In this document: one piece after another, positions 11,791-23,978 of the stretch
Layout of the letters: each line of letters opens with the position of its first letter
Position numbering within the stretch: the first letter of the stretch is position 1
From: Seison nebaliae
Lineage: Eukaryota > Rotifera > Pararotatoria > Seisonacea > Seisonidae
Length of the DNA stretch: 46,962 nt
NCBI GenBank assembly: GCA_023231475.1
Contig: JALJEE010001245.1
Coordinates: forward strand, 1 to 46,962
Direction of reading: 5' to 3'
Notes under the pieces: generated by a model
Told to the model about the DNA's origin: nothing
Database searches by the model: none
Seen by the model: the letters and a program-made list of their open reading frames with translations, nothing else
Translations under genes and position numbers: made by a program

Positions 11791-12712
11791 TTAAAAATAT
11801 TTTTGCATATCAACATTCAGACGTTCTTCAATATTCCGATATGGATTGAGCAATCTTTTCTTCTTAAAATAAATATCATCTTTCTTATAAGACGGGAAGG
11901 TGGTGGGAGAATATTCATAATACGAATGATCCATCACTGTGTTGACTGATGACGTTGTTGGTGAACATTCGGATATTGGCGATAATAACAATTCAAAGTT
12001 TTTTGAAGTTTTTTGTTTGCAATATTCTTTCTCGACTTCTTCTGATTTTCTGAGAATATATTCATTGAGAAAGTCTGCACTACTCTTCGTCATCCAAGAA
12101 ACGGAAGTATCCATTTCGCTCTTCTTCCTCCATAAAGGAAATGGACAACGAGGAAAGTTTGATTTACTCTTTTGTTTCGTCTTCAAATTCCTTAAGTGCT
12201 TCTCAATCTCAACTTGTACTTGTGGATACTTCGATGAGCGATATGTTAAAAGAACAATCATAAAAAGAATGATACCACTGATCAAACAAGAAAAACTAAA
12301 AATTAAATTAAGTTCAATTAAAATATTAATTAAAAACGTTAATTTAGAAAATGACTTACCTTAAAATTTCTGATATTCTCACATCGAATACGATATTTGA
12401 TGGATTCATCAAATTCTCACAAGAAAATAATTCATCAACAGTAAATCCACATTTCATGTGATGAATTAAAACTGAATTCCCATCAATGATTTCACCACAA
12501 TCTCTGACCGCCTCCAATATAATGAGATGTTTGGTTTCAGTTATTGGTGATTGTTGAATTTTAAAACAAATCTTCTTCGAACTTGTACTCAAATCATCGT
12601 TTGAAATAATTAGTCGGACGGTAGGCAAATTTGCTAATAAAGTCAATCCACCAGCTATCATCAATGTTGAACCGATGATGACGATGATAATTAAACGGAA
12701 TCTTTTCAACAT
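11791..12712 (-). CDS. two-transmembrane orphan protein
   Basis: Exons 12712-12360 and 12295-11791 join through a strong GTAAGT donor and a TTTTTAG acceptor, giving 285 residues. The open frame runs further upstream, but the first ATG is MLKRFR at 12712. TM1 follows at once (LIIIVIIGSTLMIAGGLTLL). A loop of about 85 residues with four cysteines (KKICFKI, VRDCGEI, HHMKCGF, LFSCENL) comes next, then TM2 (CLISGIILFMIVLLTY, spanning the splice junction). A cytoplasmic tail of about 140 residues carries several tyrosines. Two TMs around a four-cysteine loop recall ion-channel auxiliary subunits (BK beta, TipE), but no diagnostic motif supports this, so it is only topology. It lies upstream of the RET-like gene on the same strand. 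Confidence 0.65.
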
Positions 12713-13414
12713 TTCTTTCCAATTAATTGATTTTCTCAATAATTGTAAAATCGTCAGAATTTTATTCAATCGTCACCGAAACGGAAAAAATTTAACCAAT
12801 TTATTAAAGAATCTCTCTCATCCTGTTCCTGTTACTTCCTCTATCATTAAATGAATAATTTCACTAGCTCACGTGTCAGATGTCGCTGATACTTATATAA
12901 TCTCATGATGGATACATTCGGAGGACAGAAAGACACACATACACTTTAGATCGATATAGATATTAAGGAATTTATGTATATCTATCAAAGTACGAATAAT
13001 CTCTTCGATGTGACTTCCCTTGAACAACGAATGATTACCACAAAGCTATTTTCATTTTGACTATGAGGTAGAATAAAAAAAATTATCTTTCTTACCATTT
13101 TACTCCTCCAATTCTATACAAAATTATTAACTTTCCATTAACTTCATACCATTTAAACGACAAAGTTTCACTTTATTTAAATCAAATTTTAGAATATTTT
13201 TCAGTTCATAAAATAAAAACTGGGAAAAATTTTTAATAATATCGAGACAATTATTTATAGATAAATTAACTTACCGAAAATTGATGTGGGAGATTGTTTG
13301 AAGGAGATTGTTGACTCTCTTCCATAAGAGAAAGATAAAAAGAAAAAAATGGTTAAAGTAGAAAGCTTCATGAAGGAAAAATAAATGAATTGAAAGGAAA
13401 ATCAAAGATAAGTT
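12713..13414. promoter_or_regulatory. divergent intergenic region between two-TM gene and ATG14
   Basis: About 700 bp separate the start of the minus-strand two-TM gene from the start of the plus-strand ATG14-like gene. Both promoters must lie here or upstream. No core element can be named with confidence. Confidence 0.4.
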
Positions 13415-16067
13415 ATGATTAACGATAAGGGATACTTATTTGTCCACCATCAAATATGTACCGTTTGTTGTCGAAGTAGTTTTGAAGCGCAAGACATCCA
13501 ATCAGAGAAACCGTCAAAAGCCGCTACTGCAGAATTATCTCATTTGAAAGATGAAATTTTTAGGGCAACCAGACCTGTCCACCAACACACTGGAAATCAA
13601 CTAACTGAATTTGAGAATTCGATGAAGAGATTAGATTGTTCATTGACCACAACATCTCCAATGAAATTTTACTGTTCCAAATGTATCATGAATGGTGAAT
13701 TCTCCTCCAGCGATAATTCATCGATAACGTTATGGAAACTTTTTTATTTTTCTTCTTTTAATATTCTCATTTAGATGTTCATCATTAGAACGAAATTATC
13801 GTCAGTTAATCGAAAAGAAAATGTATTCTCAAAGAATGTTACTTCCATAAAAATTCTATTGGTAAAATATGTGAATATTTTTAAATTTTCTTAATTCAGG
13901 TCCCACAGAAAACTTTTGAATAGGATGAAAGTTGTTGAATTGGTTAAGAATTTGACTTGAAATTGAATGAAATTTATTAATTTTATTTTGTTGTTCTAGA
14001 AGAGGAAAGTGGAAGAATTGCAACAGATAAAGAGTCGATTAGAAGCGAAGAAAGATGAATTGAATATTGAAGGAATTTTAGGTTTCGATACATTTCATTC
14101 GATCGATTTCCATTAAATGATTTTGTGAAATAGTACAAAAACGGATCAAAGAAAGGAAACAGATCTTGAAGAATTTGAATGATCGAAGGAAACTTCAAAA
14201 AGATCATATCATTCCAACCATTAAAGAAGAGAAGGAAACATTTGTGAATTCGAAAGTGAATTCTGGGGAGAAACAGAAAAAATTGAATGAATTGATTTGG
14301 AAGCAGAAATTAATTCATTTGAAAATCATTTCCAACTGGTTTCCAATAACCATCTCTTCCACTTCCACCGGATGGAATGATTTATATGAGACATCAAAAC
14401 AAATGAACGAATCAGTGAAACTATCGAAATTACAACGAGAATTATCCAATTGTTCCACGATAACTTATGAGATTTGTCGTCATTCTTTACCATGTCTCTT
14501 TGAATCTCTCAGTATTTTATCAGATCAATTAATCGGTCCAGAATTCTCATCACAAAATCTGATAACTGATGAATTGGTTATAGCGTCACCATCAGCCTCG
14601 TTTCGTGATTCAAGAAAGAAATCGATAACGAATAACATCAATAATCAATCGATGTCGAAAGGATATGTATTTTTAGATAAAGAGAATGAATATTATTTGA
14701 CGACAGACCACCAAATTCATAATAATCAAAATTTAATTGAAAAAATACGAATAGCACTTTATTACGTTGCATTAGTCGTTCAATCGATTATTAAAATATT
14801 CAATATTAATCTCTGTCACAAGATTATTCCATTACAATTTTGTACCGAATCCAATTTCACCATTTTTGTGATAAATTGGCAGAAATTGAATTTCAACATC
14901 ATTCAATTAGCACGACGTTGTGGAGTGTTGAATAAGACGAATGAACAGACATGGAATAGTTGTTGTACTTTAATTAATTTAAATCGAATTCTATTGAATA
15001 TCGATCAGAAACTAATCATTTCCAATTCTTTCAATAATCAATTGAACATCGATAAACATTCAGATGATTCGGGTGAAATCATTTATAATTGTCTCCTCAC
15101 ACAATTGAGAAATTTAGTTAATCGAAAAGAACAAAATTTGAAGAGATGTCGACGAGAATCATTCACTACAATCTCTCTCACGAAAGAATCGAATGACGAA
15201 CAATCGAATAAGAAAGAAACGAACGAAATCGAACAACAACGATTCATTACAGAAAGACGAATACAAAATCGGAAATTAGTCGATATCTTGACGAATTCAT
15301 CATGTAATTCTCATCAGAATAATGGAACTTATCGAAGTATGGTCAATAGTTATTGTCTGGCACCGATGGAAACGGAAATGATGGAATCCAACAGCTCCAC
15401 ACAATCATATTCTGATACTAATGATGAATTGGCATTCTCTAAATTACAGAAATATTTCTCGCAACATTTCACAAGTAAAATGTTGAGAACGAAAATGGAT
15501 ATGTTTAATCGACAACAAACCAGATTTCCTGAATCGATTCTTCGACGGTTCCATCCATATCTTCATTTTAAGAGTCAGGTGACTACTACCGATTTGTATG
15601 GTTGTTGTGAATCGTGGCAATTATATCCGTTCTATTCACGATATCAATTATTTGTGGAACGTGAGAGAAAGCATAATAAAAAATATAATTCTCAAACGTC
15701 CGATGATAATGAGGCAAATACGTCTATTCACATTCTTCAACGTTTATTTGACATGGGAGGATATCGACCCTCTTATCTTATTCGAATTAGTCAGGAAGAG
15801 GAACTAATCGATGATTGGATTCCATTGAGACCAAGTTAATATGTTTTCCTCGTTTGTTAGGTTGGGCAATTTGAAAATAATTATTTCTATTTGATAAAAA
15901 TAAATGTCAATGGAATGAATATTAATTACTCAATTAAATTCTTCTTTCTATTAGATGTCAATAAGAATAATGAAGAAAGCGATAAATTGAGAGTGGTAGC
16001 TCCAATTCCCAATTATGACGAAGAAACCTTCACCAAAGAATTCTATAATCGGTTGTCATGGCAATGA
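13415..16067 (+). CDS. ATG14: ATG14/Barkor-like autophagy protein
   Basis: Six exons join in phase: 13415-13728, 13775-13837, 13900-13942, 14000-14081, 14134-15834 and 15955-16067, giving 771 residues. ATG14 is the subunit that directs the Vps34-Beclin 1 lipid kinase to autophagy. Two CxxC motifs are present (C15/C18 in ICTVC and C87/C90 in FYCSKC), the second followed by IMNGEF like human CVQSGDF. A coiled coil follows (LERNYRQLIEKK..., KRKVEELQQIKSRLEAKK, KRIKERKQILKNLNDR), about residues 105-225. From about residue 370, IRIALYYVALVVQSIIKIF and NINLCHKIIPLQFC align with the ATG14 segment SAALCYATQLVNILSHILDVNL. Differences from human ATG14 (492 aa) are a roughly 68-residue gap between the CxxC pairs and a long C-terminal half; no BATS-type membrane helix is obvious. 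Exons 2 and 3 are very small but complete the coiled coil in frame. Identification is good, exact ends less so. Confidence 0.78.
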
Positions 16068-17570
16068 ATATTACATTAAAAATTACTTCCTCCTTTCCTT
16101 CGCCACCCCGATAATATTCTTATTAGCATTGCTTTAATTAAAGAAAACATTCAATAAAATATTCTTTACATGACATTCGAGTTGGAATATGTGTTAATAT
16201 CAGTTCCTCTTTTAAATGGAATTGATATTTCATAAGAAAAGATATGCATATGTAAAATGTCACTTCTCTTCATTCAACTAATACCATGTCAAACATTTAC
16301 AACAACATTTCACATATAAGTTCATTGAAGTTCTTAATGAGAAGTATGTTATAAGTCGCTTGTTCAAAAAGTTCAAATGTGAAGAACATACACTTTTGAA
16401 AGTACGTTACAATAACAAATTGATCTTTCGTCAACAATCTCGTTCGAGCATCTTTCGAGAATATCCAATTGAATTTATTAAATATAATGGAAATATAGAA
16501 TGTAGAAAAATTATATTAAAAATTCAAAGAGGTAAAGATTTCGGAAATACTCTCGAACAGAAACATTCTCATTCAATGTCGAATTTTTGTATAAGTATTT
16601 GGAAGTTTTGATTGAATTGCATTAATCGAGAAGTTCGATTATTCTTTTGGAAATCGACTTTATTTTCAGAATATCAGAATTTATATCAGAAAGATTTCAT
16701 TTATTTTCATTTGCCAAACATATAATTTCTTCTTCTCCTTATTATATATGTCGTATGTGTAGTAGTGTATGCAGCGAAGAAAATTTAGTAAGAACCTAAC
16801 ATGTTCCTGTAGTATGATTACGTGGGCGATGATTATATGCATGATTGTGAAACTGAACAAAAATTTTAACTGCTTTTCCTTGACTTCTTTCTCAGACATA
16901 AATGTAAGGAGGAAAAAGGATTTTCTTCAAATAATTTCTTCTTTCAAAACAATCATGAAATTTTATGGAATATTCTAAAGACGGGCGATGTTGCGAAAGT
17001 AATCACTTTCCTTCGACTATTCTCCAGAGTCTTCTATTCAATTATTCAACTTTACCTCATCCTCCATCGTCATAACTTACTAATGGAAAGGTTTGAAGGT
17101 TTGAAGCAGAAGAAGAAAAAAATATTTATCATGAACAATAGAGATTGATCATATTTGGAATAATTAAATAGAGAGTATTCCAGTATTATAAGGTTGAGAA
17201 GAATGAGACTGATAGTCATGTTATTGGAAAGTTTTTAATTCCTCATTTATTCATAATCATCGAAATTCATGAAATATTATTCTTTTCTATCGAACTTCGT
17301 CAAACAACTAAGCTTAACTACTTCATTTCATAATACTGTTCCTTCTCATTCTATATTTCATCATTACACAATCAATGAGTATTACCTATTTATATCAAAA
17401 AATTCTTTCTTCCAAATTATATGCTTCTTTTTCTTCTCCATTTTATTTTCACCTTCACTTATCCCAATAATTCGCCCACATATAAACATCTTCCTTACAC
17501 AGTCATTCACCTAGTCATACTAAGCATACATATACATTAAGATATGTTCCCACTCAACTATCTCCTCAAT

Positions 17571-17599
17571 TTGTGTGTGTGTATGTGTGTATGTGTGTC
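17571..17599. repeat. imperfect (TG)n microsatellite
   Basis: Alternating TG units interrupted by two TA units. Confidence 0.9.
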
Positions 17600-20500
17600 G
17601 GGTTGTTTCTATGTATTTGGGTGTAGAAGTTAGGGAACGAATGATTGTACATTAGGGATGATATACGTAACAATATCAAACTACATAATAAAATGATTCC
17701 TATATCATAATTTAGTATCGTCGTCAACTTCAAAAGAGAGGGAGATTAAAAAAGAGAAAAGGAGAAAAAGAATTTGATGAAGGTGTGGAGTCTCTATTCC
17801 CATCAATTGTACACCTCTTCCCAGGTAGAAATTTGAGGAGAAGGAAATATTTTATTAGGAAAAATGTTTATAGTTGAAGTTTATGCGAAGTAATTTTCCA
17901 TTAAGAATTTCGAATTTCCTTCAGCACTACTCAGAAATTTTAAGTATAATTGTTTTGAATAATTCACTGGTAACATAGACAGATAATAGTTAACTGATAA
18001 TCTCATAGAAGTGATTGAATTCATCAAATTAATTACGAACAATTAAATCGTATGTTTATGCTCTTCTTCCTCAGTCTTGATTATATGGAGAACTCTCGAC
18101 AATTATCAATCATGTCTTCATCACGAGTCTTACATCATCATAATATTTTCCTATATTCTTTCTGAATTAACTAAAAGAATCAACTTTCCTATAAATTCTT
18201 TTTTTCTCCTCCCTTACTCTTTTTAGGTTTTATGGCAAATTACCAATTAGTCTTATCTAACAACATCTTTTGTGTTTAAAAAACTTTATTATTATCTACC
18301 TCCAATTTTAACTTCAAACATTCAATTAGTATTTTAAAAGCTTTTCGAAAAATCTTCAATCTCAATTGATTTTCATTCTACATCATTTCATTTCGTTTTA
18401 CTTATTCAATCTTATGAAACTCTTACTACCGTTATTCATTCGTTATCCAATTGGACATTCAATTCACATCTGAAAAATTGATGAAAATATATCCAGTACG
18501 AAAATTTTCCAGTTCATTCTCTCAAATTATCTTTCGTTCCCCTAACAACAATAATTGTTATTATCATTTATGTTGGACTATCCAATGGATCTCCACTCAC
18601 GCAAATAGAAGAATGTTTTCTTTCATATCAAATTGAATTTAGTCCGATTTTATATGAATGTCAGTTTCAATCAGTTTCCATTAAATTTCTAATCATATAT
18701 TTATATAGTTGAACAACCGATTGATTCTTTAAAAAATCCAATAATTTTTTGATGTTTCCAGTTGATCCTTCCTCATTCCCCTTCCACAACAGACATTTAC
18801 AAAGAAAATATTATGAATATTTCTAATACAATATTTGCTTTCCTTCTTTTTATCTTCCTATTAATATCTTACGAACTTACCGTTTTCTTCCCAATATTTA
18901 CTAATCGAGGAAGAAAGAATCGACATATATTGAGTTAGATGAATGATTCATTCCCCCCCATCAATCTAATTCAATTTCAATTATTCCTCTTCTAAAATCG
19001 AATAAATATATGAGATTAACCATCATACTATTCTTCCGTCCTCTCCAAATCGGTTTATTTTTGATTTGACTACATTATTCTCTACTATTCCTACTACCAA
19101 TCCTCTTATTCGGATAAGATTAATGTTGTAGAAGATCTTCTCCTGTTACTATATGGTAAATTGGTATTCAACTTCTCATTACTTGTGTTCGTGTGATGCA
19201 ATTCATCTCATCTAACGTATAACAGTTAATTCAAATCGAATACATTACCCACTCGTTCACAGTTAAGCATTTAGTTCACTGTTGTGAACATGTTCACTAT
19301 CTACACATTATGAATGTTTAACGACCAGATCAACATCGATCCATCAAGTAAATCGATTATCACCTTTTCTCTTATCTAATTGTGATTTCTGATGAACTAA
19401 ACATTTATTGGAGCACAATAATACACCAACACACAGTTTATCAGACAAATGAACGATTTTATCCTAAACAAAACAGACGCTACTTTATCATCTTTCGGGG
19501 GTGGATGATGATGATAATCCGATTATTTTCATAAATTTAGTTCTTCTTAATTCTCCTATTGTCTTCATCTCTCCCCACATCCAATCTTTCTCTCTATATA
19601 AAAATCGGATATAAATCTCGAGATTGATCCATTCGTATTTTATTTGATGAATGTAGAAGGTGCAGTTAATATCGATTTATTGACAGGAAGGAATTATGCA
19701 GTAAAACAAACAGCAAAAATAAATATAAAAACAAAATATGCGTTTTCTACGAAAACATCACATATACAAACGATCAAATTTTAATTGTAGATTATTCTTT
19801 TCGATTAATCACTGTTTATCTTCTTCTTATGTTCTATAATCAAAATATTATTGAACATGAACATGTCTCATGTCCATTAAAAAAAAAGGAATTATTATGT
19901 GCTCTAAAAAAATTGTTACGCAATCGTTTGGAGACATAAATATCCTTCCAAACTATTTTTCATTTTAAACATTTCCAAACTATTTCCACCAATTTATTAT
20001 TCAATTACTAAAAGAATTCCCTTCTCTCCTCCTACATGACTTCATTAGCTTTTGACAGTTTATCTTTCTACGATTTAATTAACAACTACTCACTTTAAGT
20101 GCAAACGTCGTAGATCTTTTCTGAAATCTCATTTCATCGATAACATTTAGAATTCACTTAATTTTTGTGTGTTTATTATTGTATTATTCATGCTTGTATA
20201 TGTAATAATATCTTCTTTTTATTCTTTCTTTTAAACAAATTTTTATATGCTTCAAACACTAAAGATGTTATTGTTCGAAATGATGTTTGTTTTGAAAATG
20301 TATATCATAATGTTTTACGTCATTTTCAAGTGGAGAACGAAATCGTATCGACAAATTCCTAATTCGACATTCTATCGAAAAAGAGTGAAGAAAAGATTCG
20401 TCTTCTCTCAAGTCGTACAAAATTCTTCGCTTTTTCGCTTCGGGAGAGAAGAGTAGTTAAAATGAAAAAAATAAAAAAAATATATTTTATGTTGGTGAAA

Positions 20501-20740
20501 GTTCGTGTCAAAAAGAAATAGGAGAAGTGTCTAATGGATCAATTATCCGAAAAGGACTAAACTATAGAATTTCCAACAAAAGGGGGTGCGTTCGATATAT
20601 GTGTTGTGACAGAAGACATGTGAACATGTGTTCCTTCTTTTATTTTTTAATTCTCTCTCTATCTTCCTCCCTCTATCTCTCGTATTGTTGTTGTAAAAGA
20701 TGCGTATCAGTTCATCTCTTTCTATGATTGGTAAAAGTTT

Positions 20741-20769
20741 TCTTTCTCTCTCTCTCTCTATCTCTCTCT
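20741..20769. repeat. (TC)n microsatellite
   Basis: Run of TC dinucleotides with one TA interruption. Confidence 0.9.
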
Positions 20770-23120
20770 TTTCTCAAATAATCAATTCAACAAAAATAAC
20801 AACAACTACATATTTCTTTCATTTCCTCATTAAGAACACGATGAGACATTTGATAGTTAGGGAAAAAGGAAATTTTTCTTTTCATTTAATTTGAAAAAGA
20901 ATTCTTCTTTTATTCTCTCGTTTTTGATAAGAATAAAAAGGAAAAGAATGTTCTATTTATTCTGATTGATGACGTTTTTACTTCTTACAAAGCTACGACT
21001 TTCAATTTCCACTTGAAACTAAAGTAATGCCGTTAAATAATAGGATGAAGTAATTCGTTAAGTAATTGTCCGTTGAGCTAGAAAGAAAACGGGAGATGTG
21101 TCGTCGTCTCACCATCGCAACATCGTTAAAAGATTAATTTAGTTGAAAGTCTAATACGAGAGAGAAGGAAAAAAAAGAGAGAGATGGAGAGAGAGTGAAT
21201 TGTTTACGTTCAGTATTGGTACATTTACAAATGTACAGATTACGAGTTAAGTTGTAGCCAGTTGTAGCTATAGACTCTACACCAACCAACGAGGTAGTCA
21301 CGTTATCTGTGAGGAAGACTATATGATATGTTATTGTTATTGTAATAAATGTTGTGTGGGCGATACACACAAATACTTTACTGATCATATGTGTATATGG
21401 AAATTGTTTGCTTTCCATCTCAAAGAGGCTCGGCATACTGATTAATGGGAAAGCGAGGGGATCGTCAGAGAAAAGAGATCGATCGATGATGAACATGAAA
21501 AGGAACTAAATAAGACTCGCAATGGAGAGATGAGAATGGAAATAAAGAGAAAATAGTTGTTGAACATTCATTGTTCATTAAACTGGATGTATAGAAGTAA
21601 AATTATTTATAGTTTTCTGTCGTTTTCTATATCTATCAATCTTCCGACTTAATATAAAGTGAATTGAAGTGAATTTAAAGGGGGAGATATGGTGGAAAGT
21701 TATTGTATGTATTGTGTATTCGATTGATAAATAAGAGAATGATGGCGGAGTTGATGAATAGAGATATAATGTAAGGTTTTCCTGTACATTTCTTAATAAA
21801 TTTCCATATGTGTATGAATAGGTCGCCATATTCTCTTTCGTTCTATCATACACCAAATAATTTTCATTGCATTATTATTATAAATGTCTTCTACTTATAT
21901 TCTTTTTTTCGGTATCAGAAAAATGGATAATGTTTTCTTCTCGACGACAACGACGAATAAATGAATCTGACACTCTCAACTAAAAACTATTTTTCTTTTT
22001 TTTCTTGCAGTTATGCGAGAAAGAAAGATAATTTAAGAGATGTCTCTCTGGAACTTCTGAGAATTACTTCCAAACTCATTTTGTAGTCGTACGTCTTAAT
22101 ATTTCACCGTAACGTCTCATTACTTCTTCGTTCTTCATAGTTTATTAACAAAAATTTTCTCATAATTTCCAAATATGTTTGAGGACATAAAATTTCGAAG
22201 TTTATTAATCACGTTCGCCTAAACAGATGTACCGTCCTCATATCATATGTACGTATTGGATTAATTGTCAATTAATTGTACTCTCTATTAATTATTTCTC
22301 CTTTCATCTGTCATTCATCTATCCTATTTATTTATTTATCTCTAATTTGTTCCTTTTTTTTTCTTTTCTGTCTGTAGGAAGAGATGAGACTCTTGAAAGT
22401 TCCGTGGAAAGAAATTTTTTTTATCGATTTTCTAATCGCATCATATCTATTCCAAATGTGCTTATTTAGCGATAAGACAAATTTAAATTGGAATTCTCAA
22501 CAACATTTGTTTTATGCGAGGTGGTAGATACATGAAGAAAAATAGTGGAGAGTATACCGATGTGGTATTTCTAAAGGAATGAGAAGGGAGAGGAGGAGGA
22601 GGAGAGATATGTTTGTGTAGGTGGATATCATAAAGAAAAGATTTCAACACATTTTATTGGAAAAATTTGCACTTGTATTTTTTTCATTTTCGTCTCCTTC
22701 TTTTTTCTTCAAACATTCATTTTCATGTTCCACTATAAAGAAAAAGGAGATGCACTTTGAGAAATTATAAGAAACATGAAGCGTGCGAAGTGTGTGGGGA
22801 GAATGTAAATGGAAAGGAGAAGTATATCGAATAAGGATTTATTGGTCGATTAATTAATCATAATTATTAATATTGTCGAAATGTGAGTGGTAGTTATCAT
22901 TATGAAAGTGTACGCTACAAATATTTGGATTCATTTTCTATATTTCGCAAGAGACTGTCATGATGATCATCATCTTATCCGATCGGTTTATTATCGATCT
23001 AATCCACCAAAGCTGCTGCCTCATCTAATAATAGACGTGACATTATATTTATGGAAATTATGCACCCAACAACGTTCTAATGGAAATATTATAATTATTA
23101 TGTATCTATTTCATAAATAT

Positions 23121-23146
23121 ACATATATATATATATATATATATAT
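23121..23146. repeat. (AT)n microsatellite
   Basis: Near-pure AT dinucleotide run. Confidence 0.9.
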
Positions 23147-23978
23147 TGATTTATTCAATTGACGATATTAGTTTGCTTTTCTTTTCGTTAATGTTTCGTT
23201 CGATTAGAAACTTGTTACTAATATTTCCGACATCATTAAATAACAATGAATTATTGGTTGTGAATAGCATTGCTAATATTCTTTTCTCGTTAACAATGAT
23301 CGCTTCTCTTCATTCTTTCCAACCGAAGAAGAAACTGAATACTGAATATTAAATACTCGTTTAGTTGAGTGAAATGTATATCTTTTAACGAAGCTACAAA
23401 CGAAATTACATATACTCTCCGAGTGAATAGAGAGTGTACAAAGGAAGGAAGAAAGAAAGAAACGTATAAAAATTGATAAATATTTGTGGTGTGACGATGG
23501 TGTGTTGTTTGAAATGAGCGAAGTGATAATTATGAAAAAAAGTGCTGGGGAGAAAGAGTAAGTTTGTTTCTTTTTCTCATCCAACTGTTTCGTCGTGCAC
23601 ATATGTTGTGTATGTGTATGTGTCACAAGTGTTTTCCTAAAGATGAAGAAGATGTCTAGTTGGATTTGATGAAGATATAGCAAAGAAATGTTTCGTATTA
23701 TCTATAATTAGTTAAAACTTCCTATTATGACTGATTTTTTCCTAAATATTCATCTTGATATATTTTCACATTTCTCCATATTTTTTTTGATTCTTTTTTC
23801 TTCTCAATCTAAACGTTTTTCTTTCTCGATTTATTATCAGATTGAATGATAAAGACGTTAGTCTTTTGTGTGAACGTTAATTATTGTTTGAAGATTCGAA
23901 GGTTCCCGAATTTCTCTCAATTTCTACTCACTTTCATATTTTCATTTGATCATTCTTCATATCTCTCAACTAGTAGAA

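Larger units (their letters stand above)
16068..23978. other. 7.9 kb gene-poor region
   Basis: No convincing coding exon is seen. Open frames here are short, often lack an ATG, or consist of simple sequence. The plus strand is strongly poor in G over about 17.2-20.2 kb and becomes G-richer around 20.9-22.8 kb. Microsatellites are listed separately. The region may contain the 5' regulatory DNA and untranslated exons of the BTG/Tob gene at its right end, where a CTCAACTAG acceptor-like site ends just five bases before that gene's ATG. Confidence 0.5.

Noticed and set aside
11939-12364. Plus-strand frame of 141 codons
   Set aside because: Antisense to the two-TM gene, whose splice sites and TM segments support the minus strand.
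13775-13889. Longer ATG14 exon 2 reading MFIIRTKLSS... to the GTAAAA donor
   Set aside because: Although open, that frame breaks the phase from exon 1 and loses the ERNYRQLIEKK coiled-coil match; the shorter exon to 13837 keeps both.
16360-16611. Plus-strand frame of 83 codons
   Set aside because: Starts at TTG, has no recognisable domain and no flanking exon.
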